A model generated the notes under the pieces. That model worked only from the letters and a program-made list of their open reading frames with translations. It ran no database searches and had not been told where the DNA came from. Positions 28,750 to 36,207 of a DNA stretch of 48,430 bases are shown in pieces. Source of the stretch: Sporosarcina sp. NCCP-2222 (GTDB lineage Bacteria > Bacillota > Bacilli > Bacillales_A > Planococcaceae); NCBI RefSeq assembly GCF_023168145.1, contig NZ_BQYK01000012.1, positions 12,458-60,887 of the forward strand. The letters are read 5' to 3'. The translations under genes and the position numbers were made by a program. Position 1 is the stretch's first letter; every line of letters starts with the position of its first letter.

Positions 28750-28828
28750 TCGGGCACAAGATGTAGATAAGTTCTGTGGATATGTGCATAAGTCTTGTGA
28801 ATAACTTTTTGAAAAGGGTGGACAACCT

Positions 28829-29308
28829 GTGAATATTACAATTGTGTCAGTAGGAAAACTAAAAGAAAAATATTTAAAAATGGGAATTGACGAATACGCC
28901 AAACGGCTCGGAGCCTACGCCAAAATCGACCTCGTCGAAGTCACCGACGAAAAAGCACCCGAATCCCTAAGCGACGCCGACATGGAAATCGTCAAGAAAA
29001 AGGAAGCCGATCGGATTTTGGCTAAAATCGGGGCGGATGCCTATGTCATTGCGCTCGCAATTGAAGGGAAGATGAAAACGAGCGAAGAGCTGGCTGCAGG
29101 ACTCGAGTCGTTAATGACATACGGCCGGAGCAAAGTCGTGTTTGTCATTGGCGGATCTTTAGGATTACATAGCGATGTATTGAAACGGGCGGATGAATTG
29201 CTGTCGTTTTCGAAGATGACCTTTCCCCATCAGTTGATGAAGCTGGTGTTGTTGGAGCAGGTGTATCGTGGGTTTCGGATTATGCGGGGGGAGCCGTATC
29301 ATAAGTAA
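28829..29308 (+). CDS. rlmH: 23S rRNA (pseudouridine1915-N3)-methyltransferase RlmH (OrfX)
   Basis: A 159-residue SPOUT methyltransferase acting on pseudouridine-1915 of helix 69 in assembled 70S ribosomes. The SAM knot region [18 protein letters not shown] and the C-terminal [20 protein letters not shown] followed by EPYHK are intact. The start is GTG at 28829 (AAAGGGTGG upstream). The last 20 bases of this gene are the classical chromosomal attachment site of SCC elements; a near-copy lies 1.54 kb downstream. Confidence 0.98.
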   Translation: MNITIVSVGKLKEKYLKMGIDEYAKRLGAYAKIDLVEVTDEKAPESLSDADMEIVKKKEADRILAKIGADAYVIALAIEGKMKTSEELAAGLESLMTYGRSKVVFVIGGSLGLHSDVLKRADELLSFSKMTFPHQLMKLVLLEQVYRGFRIMRGEPYHK

Positions 29309-29311
29309 GTG
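29288..29311. repeat. SCC-type attachment site, left copy (rlmH 3' end)
   Basis: A 24-bp sequence ending in TATCATAAGTAAGTG, including the rlmH stop codon. It matches the right copy at 30826-30849 at 21 of 24 positions; the three differences are all A/G transitions. Similarity continues about 30 bp further right (CCACCT then AACGTTG). This is the position and type of core used by Ccr serine recombinases at orfX/rlmH. Confidence 0.8.
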
Positions 29312-29391
29312 AGGTTTATAAATGAGCCACCTGTAACGTTGAGAAGAAGTAAGTGAGACGTATACGAACCAATTGGAAAGGCAAAAATAAT

Positions 29392-29428
29392 AAGCAAAAA
29401 AGAACCCAATCTGGTTCTTTTTTTGCTT
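29392..29428. terminator. Bidirectional terminator downstream of the LysM/3D gene
   Basis: A perfect 15-bp stem AAGCAAAAAAGAACC / GGTTCTTTTTTTGCTT-type arms, A-rich on one side and T-rich on the other, between rlmH and the convergent LysM/3D gene. Confidence 0.85.
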
Positions 29429-29488
29429 AATATAAGGTTTTAAGTCACCTTCTTGTACAATCCTAAGGATAGGCTGGTAATAGATAAG

Positions 29489-30277
29489 TTAGTTTAAAAT
29501 TGTGACCTTTAATTGTTTTACTCCAAAATTGATTGCATCCTGTTGAGAAGGAATAAAGACATCGATTCGATTCCCTTTAATGGCTCCGCCAGTATCCCCT
29601 GCGATCGCTTCACCATAGCCTTCTACATAAACTTTACTACCAAGTGGAATGATAGTTGGGTCAACTGAGATGACCTTTGCATTTGGGTTTGTTTTAAGGT
29701 TAATTCCAGTAGCTGTAATACCAGAACATCCCTCACACGAAGCTGTATAGGCTGAAGCTTCTACTATAATTTCCTTTGAAGCTGTATTATTTGTTGATGG
29801 AGCGGTTACTTCAGGTTTACTATCCATGGAATTTGTATTATTTGTTGCTGAAGTTGTAGTTTCCTTTGATTCATGTGCTGCGGATGCTATTGGCTTTTCT
29901 GTTACAGCCGTACTAGTTTCCATACCGTTAAAGATGGAGAGATTTAAACCAGGATGAATGAGGTCACTATGTAATTGGTTCCATTCCTTAATTTGTGAAA
30001 CTGTTACTTGATGATCTAGGGCTATTTCCCATAATGTATCCCCTTGCTTAACGGTATATTGTTTTTGCTCTGCAGTGGTTAGGACATCCCCAGGGTGAAT
30101 AATGTTGGTAGTAAGATGATTCAACTTTTGAATATTTTCTACAGAAGTATTATTTGCACGGGATAGATCCCAAAGTGTATCTCCTTTTTGTACAGTAATA
30201 GTTGCAGCTTGAACATTAGCACTTAAAGTTACCGAGAGCATTGCAACGGGTACAATTGATATAATTTTTTTAAGCAT
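29489..30277 (-). CDS. Secreted cell-wall protein with two LysM modules and a 3D domain (YocH-like)
   Basis: A 262-residue exported protein. The signal peptide (residues 1-24) ends in VQA-AT. Two LysM modules follow, each with QKGDTLWDLS or KQGDTLWEIA (about residues 27-70 and 73-116). A Ser/Thr/Asn-rich linker follows, then a C-terminal 3D (MltA-like lytic transglycosylase) domain with the three conserved Asp in VDPTIIPLGS, AGDTGGAIKG and RIDVF. YocH-type proteins are muralytic and in B. subtilis are WalR-controlled. GGAGG precedes the start. This is the only gene in the 1.5-kb islet after rlmH. Confidence 0.92.
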   Translation of the reverse strand: MLKKIISIVPVAMLSVTLSANVQAATITVQKGDTLWDLSRANNTSVENIQKLNHLTTNIIHPGDVLTTAEQKQYTVKQGDTLWEIALDHQVTVSQIKEWNQLHSDLIHPGLNLSIFNGMETSTAVTEKPIASAAHESKETTTSATNNTNSMDSKPEVTAPSTNNTASKEIIVEASAYTASCEGCSGITATGINLKTNPNAKVISVDPTIIPLGSKVYVEGYGEAIAGDTGGAIKGNRIDVFIPSQQDAINFGVKQLKVTILN

Positions 30278-30825
30278 TCATTTATCCTCCATATTCATGG
30301 TTGCTAATTTTAAATAATCGTAACATAGGTTTTTCTGAGAAAAAGAACAAGTAGGTGTTAATTCGTTTACGTTCATGGCATTTATATTGCAATAATATTT
30401 CTAATGCCACTTTCAAAGCAAAAAGCCAGTTTATGATGTTTTATGCACATCTACTATTTATTTTAATAAAATTTTATAATAAGAAACTGTTGTTTGTAAT
30501 AGTGGTAAATCCATAAGATATTTCGGCTTTAACGCATTTTGAGGAAACGAAAGCGTAGTGCTTAAAAATTCTATTCAAAGATCATGCTTCATTGATAGGA
30601 GTGGGTTCTTTACTTACGTTATAAAGCAACGTTAGCTAAACACTTATTTATAACATTAGACTATTTAAGGAGTAGAGATAATACTCTTAATATATATTTC
30701 TTATTAATTTCATTTATATGTGAATATATATGATGTCGGATGAATTAGAGAAACTATAAAAACGGTTGTTTGATGAATGAACAGATGTTTTTTTATTTCC
30801 TTAAAACCTCATTTAGATATCATAC
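30278..30825. other. AT-rich non-coding interval inside the islet
   Basis: About 550 bp of strongly AT-rich sequence. A WalR-like half-matched site, TGTTAC-N5-TTTAAA on the minus strand (30309-30325), lies just upstream of the YocH-like gene, one mismatch from consensus. A start-less 45-codon open stretch (about 30599-30731) might be coding debris; nothing else was recognised. Confidence 0.35.
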
Positions 30826-30849
30826 GGAGAACCATATCATAAGTAAGTG
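30826..30849. repeat. SCC-type attachment site, right copy
   Basis: The direct repeat of the rlmH 3' end (GGAGAACCA then TATCATAAGTAAGTG). It is not part of a gene here, yet preserves the final rlmH codons and stop almost perfectly, as expected for a displaced integration site. Confidence 0.75.
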
Positions 30850-30860
30850 CGTTTTATTAA

Positions 30861-30906
30861 AAAAACCACCTAAAACGTTGGGGTGTCAGCGTTTTAGGTG
30901 GTTTTT
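30861..30906. terminator. Perfect terminator next to the right att copy (probable original rlmH terminator)
   Basis: A perfect 17-bp stem AAAAACCACCTAAAACG / CGTTTTAGGTGGTTTTT with a 12-base loop, 12 bp after the right att copy. The left copy retains a degraded version of one arm only (CCACCT then AACG). Confidence 0.92.
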
Positions 30907-30921
30907 AGAAGATAGTAACTT

Positions 30922-31299
30922 TCAAAATAATAATTTATATACCGTTTGAATATTAAATTCTAATGTTCTGATAGGCGCAAAAGTAATGCCATGCAATACG
31001 TTTACTGTAAAAGAGGAATCATTCCATTTGGCATCAAGCGAACATTTAATTTTTTTACCGAAACGAGGAACATCACTGTTCGCATCGACGATAATGAAAG
31101 GTTCATGTGATATATCAAACGTATTTCCTTCAATTGTCCATTCAACAAATTGAAGAGCAATTGGATGATGGAGCTTATTCAAAACATCAAAATTAAAAGT
31201 CATTGCGGTGGTTATTTCATTCTGGCTGATTCCCATAATTTTAACAAAGAGTTCTTCGTCATCAAGTAGTAAAAGCTGAACGCCAACATCGTCATACAT
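30922..31299 (-). CDS. Hypothetical protein, operon partner of the S41 peptidase
   Basis: A 125-residue soluble protein, acidic at the N-terminus (MYDDVGVQLLLLDDEELFVKI) and beta-rich by appearance; no signal peptide or cysteine motif. It is not a family I recognise. It follows the S41-type gene by 15 bp on the same strand, so the two are probably co-translated. An accessory or inhibitor role towards the peptidase is a guess from position only. A GTGGTGATG segment serves as ribosome site. Confidence 0.65.
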   Translation of the reverse strand: MYDDVGVQLLLLDDEELFVKIMGISQNEITTAMTFNFDVLNKLHHPIALQFVEWTIEGNTFDISHEPFIIVDANSDVPRFGKKIKCSLDAKWNDSSFTVNVLHGITFAPIRTLEFNIQTVYKLLF

Positions 31300-31314
31300 A
31301 TGCTCATCACCACG

Positions 31315-32652
31315 TCATATCGCCCATTGTTCGTCTGTCCACGTGTCTGATTTGCTCATATCAAATGTTTTCATTTCCACCTGTACATCGATTGTTTCTG
31401 TTGATGAAAAGCTTTCTTCAAGTAATCCGCTATCACACAAACGTAGTGCATAATTTAAATCTACGTCCTCTACTAAATGCTGTGGAGTCCAAGGAATGTA
31501 CAGATGTGGCGGCGTCCCAGTGTCATTGGTATGATATTTTTCATACATTTTTGAAACGCTGTAGCCGAACTTATAATCCCCATAATCTTTCGTGGTGACA
31601 TTAAAGTAATCAAGAATGCCCCTTGTATGACGGCCAATTACTTTTACTTTCGGTGAATGCTTTAGGTTTTTAATAAATGTTTCACCAGAGCTTCCGCATG
31701 TTACATCTGAAAGAATAAACACCTTTTTCACGTTTCCTTTAGGCTCGAAAGTAAAATCCTCATTGTCTTCGACTTTTTTCATGCCAACGCCGTAATTTGT
31801 TTTAAACTTTTCGATATCCTTCTCAAGTGCAATTCTCGTTGCGGCATCAAGGGGCTGCTTTAAGTAATCAGATAATGTTTCAATCCAAAGATCACAGTTA
31901 TTAGCTGTATAGTTTGTATACATTGCTTCATCGGGCTGTACAATTTGTGAAGCACGAACCGTTTCATCAATTGTGTAGCCAACAAGCGGGAAATAAAACA
32001 TATCGTTTCCACCGTAATTTACACGTACATCAAATATGATGTTTTGCATAGAGTTTAATATTGCCTCATGCTCTTCCACCATTCTTTGAATGGGTTCGCT
32101 ATGGCTAAAGTCCGTTAGCTTTATATAAACAGTGTGTTCATTAAGCTGATTTAAAATATATTCTGGTGTATAGGCAGGTGCATCGTATTGTGTTAAATCG
32201 AGCTCATGTGATTCCCCATCGCGCTCGTATTCAATGTGGTCAGCAAATTGAAGCACGCTATTCCACATTTGGCGCTCATGCACGTCGTCTTGTAATAATT
32301 TCATGTAACGGTACGAAGCAAATTTAATCGAGTCGCCGTTCATCGCTGTTATTTTATCACCAACTTGTAAGCGTTGCTCGCCTAAAACTTCAGTTACGTA
32401 TAGCGCGTCTTCATAGCGACGTACGCGAAAGCCCCGGAAAGGTGTTTTCCTTTTTTTATTTCTAAAAGATAGGTGGCCATCTTTGAAATCAGATAAATAT
32501 TCTTGAATCGTTTGTGTAAACGTCGCATCATCCATATTGTCAGTCACTGTATAATTTTGAGGATAGTTATATTTCCTTTTCTCTTCAAAGCCTGCATAGT
32601 CATTCTTTAAAATTGAAACAATATCATTAAAAATTTCAGTTTTTGTGTACAA
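31315..32652 (-). CDS. Cytoplasmic S41-family (tail-specific/tricorn-like) peptidase
   Basis: A 445-residue protein with a helical N-terminal region, a PDZ-like segment (EQRLQVGDKITAMNGDSIKF, about residues 90-110) and an S41 catalytic core. FDVRVNYGGND near residue 210 matches the family's strand-turn motif, and SDVTCGSSGETF (Gly320-Glu324) contains the nucleophile serine. There is no signal peptide or membrane segment, unlike classical CtpA/CtpB processing proteases, so it should act in the cytoplasm. Substrate unknown. It is AT-rich compared with the upstream core genes and pairs with a small downstream gene. Confidence 0.75.
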   Translation of the reverse strand: MYTKTEIFNDIVSILKNDYAGFEEKRKYNYPQNYTVTDNMDDATFTQTIQEYLSDFKDGHLSFRNKKRKTPFRGFRVRRYEDALYVTEVLGEQRLQVGDKITAMNGDSIKFASYRYMKLLQDDVHERQMWNSVLQFADHIEYERDGESHELDLTQYDAPAYTPEYILNQLNEHTVYIKLTDFSHSEPIQRMVEEHEAILNSMQNIIFDVRVNYGGNDMFYFPLVGYTIDETVRASQIVQPDEAMYTNYTANNCDLWIETLSDYLKQPLDAATRIALEKDIEKFKTNYGVGMKKVEDNEDFTFEPKGNVKKVFILSDVTCGSSGETFIKNLKHSPKVKVIGRHTRGILDYFNVTTKDYGDYKFGYSVSKMYEKYHTNDTGTPPHLYIPWTPQHLVEDVDLNYALRLCDSGLLEESFSSTETIDVQVEMKTFDMSKSDTWTDEQWAI

Positions 32653-32700
32653 GCTATCACTCCGTTGTTATTAATTTCTACGTATATTGCTATTTCTATC

Positions 32701-32916
32701 ATGAAAGTTAAAAATGGTTTCTTACCTTGACTTAGTTCTATAGATGAAAGTCAAAACCCTTCTTATTTAGAAATCTGGTATCCTATTGACCAATGGAGCG
32801 GGTTCCTTGGAATTATCCAAACTGAATATGCACATTTTGATTACTACAATATGCTAAGCTTCCTTTTAAGCTATTATGTATGGAGGAAGTATCCGTATAT
32901 GAAAACTCTGATGTAA
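32701..32916 (+). pseudogene. Short decayed gene with an in-frame TGA at codon 10
   Basis: From ATG at 32701 the frame reads nine codons (MKVKNGFLP), hits TGA, then runs open for 61 more codons to TAA at 32914-32916. The second part looks protein-like (YLEIWYPIDQWSGFLGI; HFDYYNMLSFLLSYYVW) but has no start codon of its own near its beginning. A TGG-to-TGA change would explain it. The family was not recognised; chance open frame cannot be excluded. Confidence 0.35.
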
Positions 32917-33025
32917 GATATTAGATATTAGAGGAGAAAATGAAACAGTGGAGAGGATTTTTGAAATTTTTATTATATATAAGGCAAATTTTTTTGTGAG
33001 AGAAATAAATTGGATTGCTATATAG

Positions 33026-33056
33026 AGCAACACGAGTTGGTAGGACTCGTGTTGCT
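33026..33056. terminator. Hairpin downstream of the FAD-monooxygenase gene
   Basis: A perfect 12-bp stem AGCAACACGAGT / ACTCGTGTTGCT with a seven-base loop. The flanks are only moderately T-rich, so the terminator role is probable rather than certain. Confidence 0.55.
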
Positions 33057-33128
33057 TCTATTCTAAAAGGCAGACGGGAACGTCGGAAGAAAGTATTCCG
33101 AGGTTTGTGACCATATAGTATGAATGCT

Positions 33129-34271
33129 TCAACCCTTGAGCTGAAACTTGTACAAGCGTTGGGCCTGGTTGCGATAAATCCTTTTAGGGGCATACTTCAT
33201 TAGTCGATTTCTGACACTAGTGAACAGGAAGTTTTCCAATTGTGCCATTTGTCCGGTCCTCCAAGATTGTTTTGATATGAGTTTGATCCTTCTTCTGCGT
33301 CTGGCATCGTAATCCGCAAATGCTCCCTGATAATCGCTCTGTACGCGCAAGCATTCGGCTAAGATATGCGCATCCTCAATCGCTTGGCAGGCGCCCTGTC
33401 CCATATTGGGAGTAATGGCGTGAGCGGCATCGCCGATAAAAACAACCCGATCCGAGTAGAAGCGTTCCATCGGTGTGATATCCACGATATCTCGATGGAT
33501 CATGTCATGGGAAGCCATTTTCAATAACAGGCTTGGTATGGGATCATGATAGTTTTGGAACAAGCGCTGCAGGTCCTCCACAGAATAATTCGCAACATGG
33601 GAATCACCTTGGCGGGCATTGATCAGTGCATACCAATACACTTTATCTTTTGGCAGCGGGACGATGCCAAATCGGCCCTTTGTTCCCCAAGTCTCGATAA
33701 AACGATGAGATAAGCCTGGAAGACCGTCCACAGAAATAACACCACGCCAGCAAGTATAGCCGGCATAGCGATATATATCTTCTTTAAGAGTTTGTTTGCG
33801 AATGTTGGAGTGTATGCCATCCGCGGCAACTACTAAATCGCCTACCGCTTGACTGCCGTCACTGAACGTAACCTGGACATGGTTATCCTTTTGCTCAAGA
33901 TGTAAAAATTGTTTCCCCCATTCTATAGTGCCGGGAGGGAGCGCAGATAAAAGAATATGATGTAAATCCTTGCGGTGTATAGAGTATAAATTGCCATAGC
34001 CGGGAGGAATAGCGAGTTGAGTGATCAGCCGGCCTCGGTCCGTTAATATGTTGAAGCCGTCGCTTGGATGACCTTTTCGAATGATTTCATCGGAGATGCG
34101 GTAGGGATTTAGCGCTTCTAGAGCATTTGGAGCGATAATGATGCCTGCACCAGCAACAGCAGGCTCGGTACTTTTTTCAAATACTTTTACGTTCATCCCT
34201 ATTTGCTGCAAGGTGATCGCGGTGCATAGACCTGCAATGCCGCCACCTATAATCAGAACTGTCTTTGACAT
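33129..34271 (-). CDS. FAD-dependent monooxygenase (UbiH / aromatic hydroxylase type)
   Basis: A 380-residue class A flavoprotein monooxygenase. It has the Rossmann motif GGGIAGLCTA at the N-terminus, the DG motif VVAADGIHSNIR in the middle and the GD motif IGDAAHAITPNMGQGACQAIEDA (positions 33369-33437, Asp281), all intact. Such enzymes hydroxylate aromatic or polyketide substrates with NAD(P)H and oxygen; some inactivate antibiotics such as tetracyclines or rifamycins. The substrate is not readable. The gene lies 15 bp downstream of a TetR regulator in one operon, which suggests induction by the substrate. Confidence 0.85.
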   Translation of the reverse strand: MSKTVLIIGGGIAGLCTAITLQQIGMNVKVFEKSTEPAVAGAGIIIAPNALEALNPYRISDEIIRKGHPSDGFNILTDRGRLITQLAIPPGYGNLYSIHRKDLHHILLSALPPGTIEWGKQFLHLEQKDNHVQVTFSDGSQAVGDLVVAADGIHSNIRKQTLKEDIYRYAGYTCWRGVISVDGLPGLSHRFIETWGTKGRFGIVPLPKDKVYWYALINARQGDSHVANYSVEDLQRLFQNYHDPIPSLLLKMASHDMIHRDIVDITPMERFYSDRVVFIGDAAHAITPNMGQGACQAIEDAHILAECLRVQSDYQGAFADYDARRRRRIKLISKQSWRTGQMAQLENFLFTSVRNRLMKYAPKRIYRNQAQRLYKFQLKG

Positions 34272-34286
34272 AACGCATTTCCCCTT

Positions 34287-34877
34287 CTAGCTATGATCAA
34301 TGCCTTCCCAAACGACATCAAATTGTCTTCTGAATGATTCGTTTATGGTTGAATATTGGGCTTCCAGCAGTGTCCATGACAGGATTGTATGGAAATAGAC
34401 GCCAACAATTGCTGTGGCGATGATATCCGTTTCCCAACGACTATGCAATTTACCGTCTTGTTTGGCACTGTTGATCATAGATGCCAGCTGCCGATGCAAT
34501 TGTTGAACGCTTTTTGATTCTTTTCCAGCAAGAGAAGCCGACTTAATAATTTCCATTGACGCCAGTTTCATGAGTTCGCTATGAGATGAAAAATGATGAA
34601 GAAGATCGTCTAACACGTGCAGAATTTGTTTTTTAGGTTGGTCGATATTCCGGTGCTTCTCCATGCTCTGCTGCAGCAGCTCAATTTGGGATTCTCCAAG
34701 GTAAAGCAAGATGTCCTCTTTCTTAGCGAAATAATTAAAAAAGGTTCCCTTCCCAATGCCACACGTGGCTGTAATCTCCTGAACCGTGACCTGCTCAAAC
34801 CCCTTGTCGCGAAAAAGTTGGAGAGCTTGTAAAAAGATTTTTTCCTTTAATTCCTTTTTCCGCGCTTCCCTTAGCAT
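34287..34877 (-). CDS. TetR/AcrR family transcriptional regulator
   Basis: A 196-residue regulator with the TetR N-terminal helix-turn-helix (VTVQEITATCGIGKGTFFNYFAKKEDILL, about residues 23-52; positions 34722-34809) and an all-helical ligand-binding domain. It is transcribed first in an operon with the FAD monooxygenase. Two matching palindromes lie directly after its -10 element, so it almost surely represses itself and the enzyme until a ligand binds. AAGGAGGTAAG precedes the ATG at 34877. Confidence 0.92.
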   Translation of the reverse strand: MLREARKKELKEKIFLQALQLFRDKGFEQVTVQEITATCGIGKGTFFNYFAKKEDILLYLGESQIELLQQSMEKHRNIDQPKKQILHVLDDLLHHFSSHSELMKLASMEIIKSASLAGKESKSVQQLHRQLASMINSAKQDGKLHSRWETDIIATAIVGVYFHTILSWTLLEAQYSTINESFRRQFDVVWEGIDHS

Positions 34878-34896
34878 TGTCTTACCTCCTTATTTT

Positions 34897-34927
34897 ATGA
34901 CTCGGGTCATTTAATGACTACGGTCAT
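34897..34927. promoter_or_regulatory. Tandem TetR operators
   Basis: ATGACTCGGGTCAT (34897-34910) and ATGACTACGGTCAT (34914-34927) are two near-identical imperfect palindromes (ATGAC-N4-GTCAT) spaced 17 bp centre to centre. They start at the -10 element of the tetR promoter and extend downstream of it. Confidence 0.85.
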
Positions 34928-34954
34928 AATAGGTTTGTTTCTTTTTCTTGTCAA
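34926..34954 (-). promoter_or_regulatory. Sigma-A promoter of the tetR-monooxygenase operon
   Basis: On the minus strand TTGACA (34954-34949) and TATTAT (34931-34926) are separated by exactly 17 bp, near consensus. The second operator overlaps the -10 by two bases and both operators cover the initial transcribed region. Confidence 0.88.
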
Positions 34955-35154
34955 GCGAAAATGAGAGAGCAGGCATGGATATTCAAATGGAAGGATAAAT
35001 GATGAGGAGGCGCCTATTTGGCGCTTAGCCTCGTAAAGGTGAAGAGTATTAAAAGTAAGTTGGGCAGATGTTGGATTTATTAACCAAACCGAGATTCCAA
35101 TTGTTTTGTTTGATAAGATAGAGATAGTTCTTATAAGCTTAAGGGGGAATGAAA

Positions 35155-35943
35155 ATGAACGAAATCATTCAAACGAAATTGTTAGAAATAGAAGAGAGAT
35201 ACCACGTAAAGATCTTATATGCTGTTGAATCTGGAAGTAGAGCATGGGGGTTTCCTTCAAAAGACAGCGATTATGATGTTCGCTTTATTTATATTCATTC
35301 ACCGGAATGGTATCTGTCAATCGATCCACAAGGAATTGGAGCAAAGAGAGATGTAATTGAAGAGCCAATCAATGATTTATTAGATATAAGCGGTTGGGAA
35401 ATCACAAAAGCGCTGCGTCTTTTTAGAAAGAATAATCCCCCACTTTTAGAATGGTTAAGAAGCAATATCGTTTATTATCAAAAATACTCGTTTATAGGTA
35501 ATATGCGGTCTTTAGAATCTGAAGTTTATTATCCAAATTCAATGCTGCATCATTATTTAAATATGGCGATGAATAATTATCGTGAGTACCTACAAGGTCC
35601 AGAAGTAAAAATAAAAAAGTATTTTTATGTACTACGACCGATATTAGCATGTATGTGGATTGAAAAATATAATAGGACACCTCCAATTAGCTTTCATGAA
35701 TTATTGGAAGACATCATTCCAGAAAGTGAATTGAAAAATGCAGTGGAACATCTATTAAAAAGAAAGCTAATAGGGGATGAGTTAGATATTGAACCACGTA
35801 TTTATGTAATTAATGATTTTATAGAAAGAGAACTAAATCGAATCGAAGAATATAGTAAAACGCTTCAAGTGGAAGCGAAGGATCCGACAGAAAAATTAGA
35901 TGAATTGTTTAGGCAAACATTGCAAGAAGTTTGGATGGAATGA
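35155..35943 (+). CDS. Nucleotidyltransferase-fold protein, YcgL/RlaP family
   Basis: A 262-residue predicted nucleotidyltransferase (PF10127 type). The active-site signature is complete: GSRAWGF then DSDYDVRFIY, the GS-x-DxD arrangement of polymerase-beta-like transferases. The rest is helical. B. subtilis YcgL is the nearest relative I recognise; RlaP proteins sit beside RNA ligases, but no ligase is nearby. Function is unknown. The ATG at 35155 is preferred over 35149 because the GGGGG ribosome site abuts the latter. The gene is single, with a very AT-rich composition. Confidence 0.8.
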   Translation: MNEIIQTKLLEIEERYHVKILYAVESGSRAWGFPSKDSDYDVRFIYIHSPEWYLSIDPQGIGAKRDVIEEPINDLLDISGWEITKALRLFRKNNPPLLEWLRSNIVYYQKYSFIGNMRSLESEVYYPNSMLHHYLNMAMNNYREYLQGPEVKIKKYFYVLRPILACMWIEKYNRTPPISFHELLEDIIPESELKNAVEHLLKRKLIGDELDIEPRIYVINDFIERELNRIEEYSKTLQVEAKDPTEKLDELFRQTLQEVWME

Positions 35944-36021
35944 GTTTTGTGAAAGATTATCAAAAGAGTTATGGGTCAATATAAAGGTTTACCCTTCCAC
36001 CATGTCCATCCGAAAAACCGA

Positions 36022-36049
36022 TTGCAAAAATCCAAAATAATGCTATACT
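36022..36049 (+). promoter_or_regulatory. Promoter of the adeC riboswitch leader
   Basis: TTGCAA (36022-36027) and TATACT (36044-36049) with a 16-bp spacer, 28 bp before the aptamer. Confidence 0.65.
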
Positions 36050-36076
36050 TAAAAAACTTAAAAACTGCATATGGTG

Positions 36077-36147
36077 TTTTCATATAATAGCGGGGATATG
36101 GCCTGCGAGTTTCTACCTGTTCACCGTAAATGAACGGACTATGAAAA
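36077..36147 (+). ncRNA. Purine riboswitch aptamer, guanine class
   Basis: All conserved blocks of the purine aptamer are present: P1 TTTTCATA / TATGAAAA (eight perfect pairs), TATAAT, GGATATGG, GAGTTTCTACC, ACCGTAAAT and GGACTATG. The ligand-pairing base is C (GACTA), as in guanine/hypoxanthine riboswitches, not U as in adenine ones. It controls adeC, whose product makes hypoxanthine. Confidence 0.95.
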
Positions 36148-36150
36148 GCT

Positions 36151-36195
36151 AAAGACTGAAAACCTTTACTGATTTTAAAGGTTTCGGTCTTTTGT
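36151..36195 (+). terminator. Riboswitch terminator (expression platform 1)
   Basis: AAAGACTGAAA-ACCTTT / AAAGGTTTCGGTCTTT stem with a one-base bulge, then a broken T-tract. It starts three bases after P1, as expected for an OFF switch that forms when purine stabilises the aptamer. Confidence 0.85.
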
Positions 36196-36207
36196 ATTTC
36201 GATATTA

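Larger units (their letters stand above)
28448..28804. promoter_or_regulatory. DnaA-box cluster between htrC and rlmH
   Basis: Seven DnaA-box-like 9-mers lie in 357 bp. Perfect TTATCCACA occurs at 28448-28456 and 28690-28698. One-mismatch boxes, all on the opposite strand, are at 28518-28526, 28538-28546, 28775-28783, 28783-28791 and 28796-28804. The second perfect box is inside the yyzF coding sequence, and the last three sit directly upstream of rlmH. Confidence 0.75.
29312..30825. mobile_element. Small SCC-like islet or remnant without ccr
   Basis: A 1.5-kb segment between two 24-bp att-like direct repeats at the 3' end of rlmH. It contains one gene (LysM/3D protein), a terminator and an AT-rich non-coding stretch. 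No ccrA, ccrB or ccrC recombinase is present, so it would have been mobilised in trans or is what remains of a larger cassette. The repeats are seen; mobility is inferred. Confidence 0.6.

Noticed and set aside
29347..29357. A third AAGTAAGTGAG copy 44 bp after the left att site.
   Set aside because: Only 11 bp match and the TATCAT core is missing; not counted as an attachment site, though it could be debris of an earlier event.
30599..30731. Start-less open stretch of about 45 codons in the AT-rich part of the rlmH islet.
   Set aside because: No start codon, no ribosome site, biased AT-rich composition; most likely chance.
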